DNA of 64,000 bases from Echinococcus granulosus (taxonomy: Eukaryota; Platyhelminthes; Cestoda; Cyclophyllidea; Taeniidae). Numbering within the stretch: position 1 is the first letter of the stretch; each line of letters starts with the position of its first letter. Made by a program: the position numbers and the translations under genes. Location of the stretch: contig NW_020170421.1 of assembly GCF_000524195.1 (NCBI RefSeq), positions 258,500 to 322,499 on the forward strand. The letters run 5' to 3'. Positions 54,834 through 64,000 of this stretch are shown here, piece after piece. Below the pieces are notes generated by a model that was not told the DNA's origin, did no database searches, and was given only the letters and a program-made list of their open reading frames with translations.

Positions 54834-57800
54834 ATGGTGGAGGAAAAAAAACACAATGACCGTGGAATCTCGCCGTCTAAAGTGTGCTTATTTTTTATCT
54901 TACTCTTCGAAAATGTAGTTAAGCCACGAGGAACTTGTACATATGGTCGCTGGCTTACAAGCGGACGTCGAAGCTAGAGATATTTTGATCGCCACCTTGC
55001 AGGTAGTAGTTGACTTTTGGGTCACTCATTTCTCATTAAGTGTGAGCAGAACTATTTTCTTGTCGACGGCGCCAGACGACATCGATATTTCATGGACAAG
55101 GCCTTTGAAATTAATTTGGATGATCCAATACTTGCACTTCAGCGTGATTTCTTTCTTCTACAATCCTCGACTGACCCTTCAGATGGTTGCAATTCCAGTG
55201 TCAATGCAGCGCAATGCTGTGAATTCAAAGTGGCTAGTTTGGAAGAGCTTTTGGATGTCCAGAGGCGTGCGCACGCCTTCTACCGAGAGCAGCTTCAGTC
55301 AGCGGAACAAAGATACGCTGCGCTCTGCAGTTCTTTTGAGGAGGAGCGCAAGAGGCTGGAGCGGGATGCAGCACAGGGCGATGATGTTGTAGCTATGCTG
55401 GAAAAGGAACGCGAAAAACTGCAGATAGAGGTGTTTTAAACTTTCTATATTATTTCACTCTCTTTTACCTAGCGTTGCTTTAACCCTTCTTACACTGTAT
55501 TGTAGTTGGAAAATGAGCGAAATCAAACCAAGCGCTTGGAAAAGGATTTGAAGAAAGCATTGGATAGTTACAACAACCAAAAAGTACTTTCCCAACGCCA
55601 GCGGATGGTAGCAGCTCAATTGATAAGGGAAAAGCGGCGTCTTCAAAAAGAGCTCTTGGCGAAATGTGAACAAGTCGAACAACTGGAATCTAAATTGGCA
55701 CTTAAATCTCCGCTTCCCTTTGATCCCCCTTCCTCGGTGAAAATGTTGGTAAGTATTTGCGCTGCTAAAAAAATACTACTTGAGCAAAAAAATGTTAACC
55801 TTTTTGTTTGAACAAATTAGATTGGATTTTTTGTATTATAATCGTGCAAAGTCATCCGCTGACCCTCTTTCGATTTATCCAATTTTCTGCATTTCTATAT
55901 CTGATACTTGTTTTATAGTCATAAAGACTTCCAATAAATTTCTCAACGACCTTGCTAGTCCTCTTACTTATTCAGCTTGGCAGTTATATATATACATCAG
56001 TTCCCGTATCGCTCAAACCCCATAAGAAGGTTTTAAGCACCACTGAAGCGGGCAATGCAAAAGTACAGGTTTGCTGCGTGCTGGTTGACCATGGACGTAT
56101 TAATAGCACATCACCAAGCGTTTGATCATCCAATTTAAAGAATAACCGCTATTTAGCTTAACTAAATGTGTGCTTAAGGAAAAATGGTCGGAATATGAGT
56201 TTCTAGCACATGCAAATAACACAGAATGCAAAACATTTTGGCAAATAACTTCATCGGACCCATTAGGCAATAGGTTAGTGTGTTTTTGGCCGTTTTTTGC
56301 CGCGAATATGCTGTGTTGGCTTCCTCTATCAATTTGCTACCTTTCCACAAAGCTCCTCCCGCCTTTATCTTGGGTCCACCAAGGCTGTTGGCTTGTTGCG
56401 ACAGGGCACAATGCCATGCAAATTAGTCTGTGCGTGTATGCGTGTTCGTATGCATGTGTGCATGCCGAAACCCAGATTTCCATTTCATCGCGTTCCCTTC
56501 ACCTCGTGCCTGTCCGCCGTCTCGGTCATGAGTCATGCGGCCAGGAAGACGTCTACGCACACGCAAGCGTGCTTTCAGACTGTACAACACGGCACATGTA
56601 CATTTCGGATGTATTCTCTTGTTACCGCTCTCCCCACTGCCGCTATTGCTACTTCATTGGCAGCATGCCGGCTTTCCCATTACGTGTCTGTGTGTGCCAC
56701 CAATTCATCTTCTAATGATATAACACAATTAGTAGGCTCTCTTTCCTCAGTGTCCGTGCATTAGGCCTTCGTTGTCTTCCCTCCCGTTAATTAGATGGTG
56801 GCAATCCACGAAACGGAAGTCCATTTATAGTATTTTCTGAGTTTTGGCCAAAAGCCCAGTGTGGCACTCTGGGTGAGGCGTGTATGTTTGTTTATGTGTG
56901 CTACATCACGTTTTCCGGAGGCTCATTTTTTTGCCAGCAACGACCATAAGGGGAACGAATTAACATTTTGGCGTGTTTTCGCGGCTTGCAAAGGATTGCC
57001 GTAACTTATGCATTTCTTAGTCTAATCTCACTGCGTACACTGAAGTCTAGTTATTTGCAAATGCCTTGTGAATGAGCGAAAGGCTCCAGGTTTCGTTTTT
57101 TTAGAGGCAATTGGCACCCTGTTTTAATATGGTAACTAGTCACATAAACATCTAGCCACTTAAGCATCGTTCTTTTCTACTATAATTCGGTCGTTTAATT
57201 TCATGAAGAATTGACGATTTTTGTAGTTTTAACTTCGTAAAGTAAACTAGGTTAAGCTCCCTCTTCTGCGCGTGTTCCCTACTTTGAATCGCAACAAAGT
57301 ATATTTTAATAACTGAAAGTTAAGCAAATAAGATTGGCGATTTGGTCATGGACAAGATGAATTTGGACTGCGTTTGGTCCAGCAGTTGCGTTTGATGAAT
57401 TGCCGGGGGCTCTTCATCGAACCCCTCTCGTCTTTCCCCTTCAAAAAAATAGGGTATAACCTTGCTTGTGGGACAGTTGACACTCATTATTCCTCTCGTA
57501 AATGCTATTTGCCTTTCACAGCGCTTGTAAGTAACTGACTGGCCTGTTTCAAAGTCTTGCAATAACTGCATACGAATATGAACCATAGCATGGTTGTTAT
57601 TTTTTGCCTCGCTATAAATTCCTTTATTGCGGCCCATATGTTTGTCTACGCTTTTTCTCCTCTCCCTCTCCTCGCCTCCCACGTAGTCAAATCTCCCTAT
57701 TTTACGCATCTGAAACAACTTTACCATCTGTTATGAAATGCCTTATACGAATGGCATTACTTCTTAAAGACGGTATCCAGCAATAAATGAGCTTAAACTA

Positions 57801-60800
57801 TCTAATTGACCGTATTTAATACAGAGATACGATATTTACACTTCCAGGCCTCTAATATGTTTATGGTGAATAGAGGGCAGTCATAGCACTAACGGAAGTA
57901 ATTTTATGTTCAACACAAAAGTTTGGAGTTATTTCTCTATTTTGCCTTTCTAAAATCCATGTAATGCGCATTCCACTAATTATCAAGTGCAGGGTTTCGC
58001 TCAAGTCAGACCGGGACTCGTGCCCGTTGCATTTCCTAGAAAAGACTCCTGTATACAGTAGCAGTATGTCCTTGTACTAAAAGCTGACGTATTTTTTCGT
58101 GAATTAACTAGTTCAGATAGGAGGCGGCGGTAGTGGGTACAGGCATAGAACACCATATTTCTTATGAACGAAGCTGTGGAAACCGAAATTTTAGACACCT
58201 ACCCATACGGGAGACTTCAAGCACAGCACTGCACGGTGCTGATGCGCTCAGCCGCTCTGCAGTGAGGTATTTGATTCAGTGGAATATGCATTTCAGAGAT
58301 GGTTTCCAAATCGCCTGCCACTAACTGTCCTTGATCTGGCAGTTCCTAGTTCAACGCTAAAGGTCATTATTATGCATATTAGTAAAGTGGAACGTCTGAT
58401 TCGAGATAACTTTATTGTGCATAACCTGACATGAAGTCGTACAAGCGACTAATTTTTGGTTGTTGGACTATGCATGTGTGGGCATTTGCGATTTCCCAAA
58501 GTTAGCACACGCTGGGTACCAAAGCAACTTTCATTAGGCTGCCCCAACAGGTCTTTCCGCACCGAGATTGTAAAATACCCAGTACGTGAAATACCGGAGT
58601 ACGTGTAAAAATTGTAGTAGCAAGGAACTAAGCCAAAAGTCATGCACTTTTCTGTTTGGTAAACCCCTAAGTCTCAGTTTGACTCGGCTGATCCTGGCAA
58701 TACCGTCGTTGTTTGCTAAACCCATTTTTCATCGATAGTCACATCGATGGTACTGATACATTGTTGAATGCCATCCACTTTAGCTGATTAAGTAAAACAA
58801 TACAAGATTAATAAAATGCCTCTTAAATTACGCCTTTATTTTCAGCTATCCATCAATAAGCGGCACAACTTTCCATTTGCATGAACTACCGCATTGTTCC
58901 TGTGTTATGTGGGTGGGTGTGTGTGAATTCGTGCTACTGTGTTTTGGCCATGGACCGTACTATTCCGTTTTGTCGAGGGATAAACATTGAGAGGTGGACT
59001 TTACTAATAACCTCATGAGGCTTCCGTGTATAACGACTTGAAATGCTATCTTGCTATTCCTTCAAAAATTCTTTCCCACGAATCGGCCTGTTTTATCACC
59101 CGAATTTCCATCAAAATTTATTTATTTCCCGAGTATGCATACTCTCGCATTATCGCAAGTCGCATCAAACTTGAGGAAGTGTGTTTTGTGCTTTCGTTTT
59201 GAAAAGTGGCTGGTTTAGAACATTCTCAGGTGTGATGGATATTTACGGGCGGTGCGGATATCAATTTGCAGCAGATGAAAGATTCGCCCAAGGTGTTAGG
59301 CTTTGCCTCGAAGTGATGAGAGAGTTCGAAAATAGGGACAAGTAGATAAGTGAATGGATGGGTCGTTTTGTTTTTCCGACCCCAGTGCATAGGAGGATGG
59401 ACGAACAGATGGTTGGATGTTTATAGATTGTTTTGGGGGTGAATGTGCCATGTCAACTTTCTATTCGTTTACTTGATGCTTATAATTATGGACCTCAATT
59501 TTTGAGAAGTTTGACTTTGTTCTGGGACTTTTACTAATTCCCACTAAAGTATTCGCGCAAAAAGCTCCTGCTTTAAAATTTGCTGTTTAAATTAAGGAAG
59601 TTACTCTGATGTATCATAGGACTCAATCTTTCCTCCTGTTCAACAACTACCGCGCGGCACAAGCGTAAACAATCCTAACACCATGATGCTACCGACAATA
59701 TGCATGGAACCCGAGCTTTCTCGTTACCCTTCTGCACCTTCTTTTTCCTCACTTTTTGACACACCGATCCCATAGCTGCAGGTGCCTTCCATCCTATACT
59801 GTTAACCTGCAATTCTATTCTATTTTATTGTGTGTCCCTTCATTTTGTTAATGGATCTTTCGCTTCAACGACTGGCAGACCAGTAAAACTAATTCTGCAG
59901 GTCTGTTCGGGGGAGAAGCGTACACGAGGGATTCCTTTGATCTACCCATCCACCGAGGTAATCTTGGCAGATTATCTGGAGTTCTCTCCTCGCCCTCGTC
60001 CATATGCAGCTAATTTTCCTCTCGCCTTTCGAGAACACATGTTTCAGAAACTATGCACAAGTAGAGGTGGGGGCACGTCTTTTTCTCCTACAAATGCACA
60101 CATCTGTCTCGACATTGGTGGTCGCCTTTAGCAGTCATAAGAGATCTCACTCTAGAATACCTGGACTATCGTTTAAACCCATCAAAGTTTGGTTGACAGT
60201 CGTGGCAAGGTGTTTTAATCCATTTCTAAGTAAGCCAATGTGTCTTTCACACCGGTGAAATTGTATCACCTGTTATAGTTCCCCCAACAGAAGCTTACAG
60301 CGGTGTTTTTAACGAAAGTGAGTTTTGGTTCTCCCCACTAGTTGCAGTACCTACGTCCCACCACAGTCGCACAATTCGTCATTTGGCAGAGGAAGTATTT
60401 CTCACTGTGACAGGTAGAGAAGGGGAAAAACACCCCATCCCGTCAATTGGTTTGGGTTTTAAACAACAGTTGTCGCGAGCGATAAACTTTACACTATGAT
60501 CCACACGGAACTTAGTTGCGCCATCTTTTTTCACCCGTGTGAGTGCTTCTGTTGATTTTCATCTTCCAAAAGCAAAAAGAAATGATGGGGAGGAATTTTT
60601 TCGTATGGCCTAGCCGCAAAAAACAAGTCAAATTACATGGTCTACCATACACGAGCCGAAAATCTTCCCTCTCTCCTTCCTTGCTTCCTTGCCACTGCAT
60701 TGGGTGACTAATTTCTCACTTTTTAAGCATTGATTCGTCGTCCCTAGTGGAGCGTTTGCGTGTAGGCAATTTTGCCTCACGAGGATGTGTTGTTGCAATT

Positions 60801-63278
60801 TGTGAGATCACTTGGTAATTTGCATCCTTCCCGCGTCTTAAGTGGAATTATGAGAATCATGCGAAACTGTGGTTCTTGCTGTTTGAATAACCCCCGTTAA
60901 GTCAAGTAGCCAGTCCGAGCTGTCGTATATTTAATCGGGTACGAACGATTATCGCCTTGTCCACCCACCATTCACTTGGCACTGGTGACCTTCGATAGGC
61001 TCCTAGTACTACACGAAATCTAAAATGCTTGTTTACCTTAATGTCGAATTAGATAGTGTGCCACTTCTGAATACCGGGGTTAAGCAAAGGGGTTTTGTTA
61101 GTTATTGGGAGGGAATCTTTGAATGCGGTCTTTGAAATGCATCATTTTTTTCTGTATTTCTTACGCCATAGTGAAGTATACGTGTTAAATAGGGCTCAGG
61201 TAGATTTTTTTTTAGTGAATTAGGTTAACCTGTTGTGTGGCTATTCCATCCCAGACCGGCACTTTTTGAGCAACAAACCATGCTTAATGTGCCTTCATTT
61301 TCTTTCCACTTATTTGGATGGGTTGATCCGCCTCCCAGGGGAGGTGGATGCGGTTGAATACACCCATTCTCCAATTATCCACTTTTTTCCCAAATAACTG
61401 CAGATCTAAACGCTCCCCAGTGTATCCATTTCGTCTTAAAGGTTTCTTCAGTCTTGTTCGCGCAGATGTTTTGGTCCAGTGTATTTCGAACTGTTCATTT
61501 CCTCCAAATGGGTGGTGACGCCTTTTAACTACATTGCAGTCTATTTAGAGATTCCTCTCTTCAAACCAATTTTGCCCTTTTTCTGCACCTGCTAGTTAGT
61601 GCCTGCTGTAAGTACCCCAGTTATCTACGTCCTATTTCGACATTTTTGGTGTAATGCGTTTTCTTTAAAAATAGAAGTAGCTGATTTTACTTCACCCGAA
61701 TTCAGTGCATCCTCCAGTAAGATGTTTGGAAATTTACCCATCGTCTTGATGTTCTCTTATTATTTAATGTGTAGCATTGGTAGGTGTCAGTATTGATGAG
61801 TCTAAAAGAGTAATTTTAATGAAGAATTTACCGACTGTTCACACTGTATAATGGCAAAAATAATGATGGGATCATTGAAAGGCACTTTTGAGTTAACCAA
61901 CTATGCATGTCTTCAAGTGTATTCACCACATCTCTGTCTGAAAGAAAGAACAAATTTGCACTTCCACTATCATGTGCAGAAGCATCCCTTGACTTGTAGT
62001 AAGAGTACTGGGTCTTCAGCAGATCTACCCGTCAATGCTAAGGAGGAAATGTTACAAGTTATCGTTTTACGAGCGCCTATCGTAGCAAGCAAGAGGCATT
62101 CAGTAACACAAAAAACACGGACAGCAAATGGGCTTGTCTGATTCTCCTCCCTCGGCCATAGTGCTCCTTGTTTTATCGCCACTGAATTCTTCATTGTTCT
62201 TGCAAATATGCTCCTGTCACTGGTATTTATCACTGCCGGTGCAAAAATCTGTTTACTAAGCTAGCATTGTACTCTTGGCAAGTGGCTAGTTTCAAATGGA
62301 TGCATTGCTTGAATGAGCCTTTAAATATCTATTGAACAGGGTTATACCAAGATCTATGAAAGTCTCATCTGTTGAAGTAGTATTGCATGGTCACGCCTGT
62401 ATCAGCGTTTAAGCGCTGTGACATTCAAGTGACGCTCGCAAATAATGTAAGATGTACTAATTCGAAGGCAGTTTTACTATAAAGACACTGAAGAAGGCCT
62501 GAAAGATTGGAATTATGGCTCTATGCTACCCTACCAGCGTGGAGTTGCGAAACTCGGCACTTTCAAAGGTTTTGTAAAATGCTATTATTCGGCAATGTAA
62601 ATCGTATTTTGTAATAAATTATTTCAACAAGTAAATCTTCAGCCCTACTCGGGTATGTATTTGTCTTGACTCAGGTATTGAAGTTCGCATGAAGCAGGTG
62701 TTGTAGCATATTCCGATTTACGACAAACGATGCTGTTGAGTAAAACTTTCGCATATACGAAAGTACAATGAAAAATATCACACGAAAAGTTCCTACATCG
62801 TATTAGTGTTTCAATTTGGATTGCGTTCATTAAATCCTACTTTTTTATGTACCATCCTTGGTGCTCAGTGATGTCAGTGGCATTTGTCTGATCACAAAGA
62901 TAATGCTTTTTGTTTCCGACCTCTTGTCAAGATGGGCAGGAAGAGAAACTGTAATCCGATTAATCGGGCTTGTAAATTATTCTTTCCTTATGATCGTAAC
63001 TTCAGCTGGGTGTCCATTTTGTATACTTGTTGTCTTCTCACCATTGTACAGAATGCCTCGCCTACGGTGAAGACGACGGGTAACGCGACGCCTCGAAGTC
63101 CCGTCAGTGGGGGTGAGGAGGGTTTTCAGGGTAAGAAGTCACTTTCCCCTCCGTCTGCTTGCCGCGAATCGGCCAACGCTCCACCTCCACCGGCATCTCC
63201 TCTAGTTCCATTTTGTCCCTCCACCTCCGCCTCTACCTCCTCTAAGCTCGACTCCACTGCCTCCTCCAGTGTTCCCGC
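54834..63278 (+). CDS. CTTNBP2: Cortactin-binding protein 2-like protein (CortBP2 N-terminal domain; partial, continues past the right edge)
   Basis: Coiled-coil protein of the CTTNBP2/CTTNBP2NL family, which binds cortactin and the STRIPAK phosphatase complex at the actin cortex (family knowledge). Exons: 54834-54881, 54919-55002, 55041-55430, 55506-55748, then 63052-63278, where phase 2 at the end requires further exons off-window. Family landmarks: LSHEELVHMVAGLQ, DVEARDILIATLQ, DDPILALQRDF, the long helix SLEELLDVQRRAHAFYREQL, and EGDD/MLEKERE-like AQGDDVVAMLEKEREK. Exon 5 is a Ser/Pro/Thr-rich linker (APPPPASPLVPF), as expected after the coiled coil. The first two introns are 37 and 38 nt; the fourth is 7.3 kb. 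Whether the ankyrin repeats of CTTNBP2 follow, or the gene is the shorter CTTNBP2NL form, cannot be decided here. The fifth exon's assignment is by phase and composition only. Confidence 0.85.
58195..58290 (+). repeat. Repeat type B, right copy
   Basis: Contains gggagacttcaagcacag and gctctgcagtgaggtatttg in the same order as the copy at 2535-2640, within the long intron of the CTTNBP2-like gene. Confidence 0.5.
61326..61349. repeat. Short inverted repeat / hairpin
   Basis: Arms atccgcctcc and ggaggtggat are separated by four bases. They pair over ten positions with one G-T mismatch, which would be a wobble pair in RNA. The hairpin is isolated in the long CTTNBP2-like intron. Confidence 0.45.
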
Positions 63279-64000
63279 GTAAGCTCCTCATCCCCTTCGT
63301 TACTCTATTCATATCCGAGGAGGAGAAACGCTCATATTTGCGGCACTATAATAGCAGACATTAATGAATCTTTATCATTCATGTGCATGCTTATCGGTTG
63401 TATTTTCAATGAGAAGCTAGGTAATTAAGTTTGTACGTCCATTTCTGAGTCCTGCGATCCTGGACTTGCTCTAGACCCTCTCATAATTTGCGAATATCAT
63501 TGTGCTCTAAATGTGTCAGGTGAAATCTGATCGTATCGTTGTCTTTTTCCTGTTTTTTTTTTAAACAGAGTCTTATATTTTACTGCATACTATTTCCTTC
63601 TCTCACTCCTAGTTAATTCGTCGGATGTTGTGCCGTTGTGAACCAGTAACTGCTTTAAACTGGCCAAAAAAATATTACTGGTTTTCCCTAAGTCCATCCT
63701 GTGATAATGACTGGATTTGTGGCATGCTTACTCAAGCATGTAACGAATTCTCAACGCTACACTAATCCGGACTTTTTGGATGGAAAATAGACCCTTATTT
63801 CTGCAACACAGGGTTAGCATTGGATGTCTGTGAAATGTCAACTTTGCCATTGTCGTTTTCACCCAGAACGGTGCGTTATCTTTTGTGAGGATCTCACAGT
63901 TGTCTGTACGGCACCTTTGTGTTTTGTATGGACAGAACACTTGGCTCTGCTGACTGACTTCCTTGGCTTTGCGTTGTCTACCAAATCTCAAACACCAAAG

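Larger units (their letters stand above)
55749..63051 (+). other. CTTNBP2-like gene intron 4 (7.3 kb)
   Basis: Donor GTAAGT follows exon 4, and acceptor TTGTACAG precedes exon 5. The interval is T-rich on the plus strand. It contains TG-rich runs at about 56427-56466 and 58905-58925, one copy of a second repeat type (about 58195-58290) and a short hairpin at 61326-61349. Open frames at 56170-56715 (+) and 57320-57727 (-) have no recognised family. Small missed exons cannot be excluded. Confidence 0.55.

Noticed and set aside
56170..56764. Overlapping plus-strand ORFs of 181 and 155 codons
   Set aside because: They lie in the long CTTNBP2-like intron, overlap in different frames, are Cys/His/Ser-rich without a motif, and have no splice context; kept only as a note.
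57320..57727. Minus-strand ORF of 135 codons
   Set aside because: Antisense in a T-rich intron, where the complementary strand is stop-poor by composition; no family resemblance.

Overview
This is eukaryotic nuclear DNA from a flatworm, most likely a tapeworm (inference). It carries seven recognisable, intron-rich metazoan genes. Many introns are only 30-40 nt long, with a second size class of about 64-75 nt. Introns are T-rich on the transcribed-sense strand, and copies of a degenerate interspersed repeat sit mainly in the left-hand introns. No prokaryotic features, CRISPR arrays, rRNA or tRNA were seen. Exon edges were placed by hand from reading frame, splice-site dinucleotides, phase agreement and remembered family conservation. 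Most are self-consistent, but none is supported by transcripts here.

Layout. (1) Minus strand, 26,593 down past the left edge: RALGAPB, the beta subunit of the Ral GTPase-activating complex. At least 17 coding exons lie in the window, separated by introns of up to 6 kb; the C-terminal part is outside. (2) A 1.8 kb gap separates it from MCM5 (28,424-31,637, +), a complete 11-exon replicative helicase subunit transcribed divergently. (3) RBM34 (about 32,647-35,169, +), a nucleolar two-RRM protein. (4) CEP135 (36,420-46,609, +), a long centriolar coiled-coil protein in about 20 exons. (5) A 2.8 kb gap holding one unrecognised ORF (47,779-48,111). (6) An hnRNP A/B-type two-RRM protein (49,424-50,338, +). 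(7) DARS2, mitochondrial aspartyl-tRNA synthetase (53,994 down to 50,921, -), convergent with the hnRNP gene. (8) A CTTNBP2/CTTNBP2NL-like gene (54,834 onward, +), divergent from DARS2 and running off the right edge across a 7.3 kb intron.

The genes are a housekeeping mixture with no operon-like or pathway logic: DNA replication, ribosome biogenesis, centriole assembly, mRNA handling, mitochondrial translation, small-GTPase control and cortical cytoskeleton. The most notable features concern gene structure. There are very short introns throughout, and two apparent GC-AG introns in DARS2 that interrupt conserved catalytic motifs. A 75-nt intron in MCM5 is open and in frame, and acceptor-like sites sit just upstream of several start codons, compatible with spliced-leader trans-splicing. 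A repeat family has at least six copies in both orientations.
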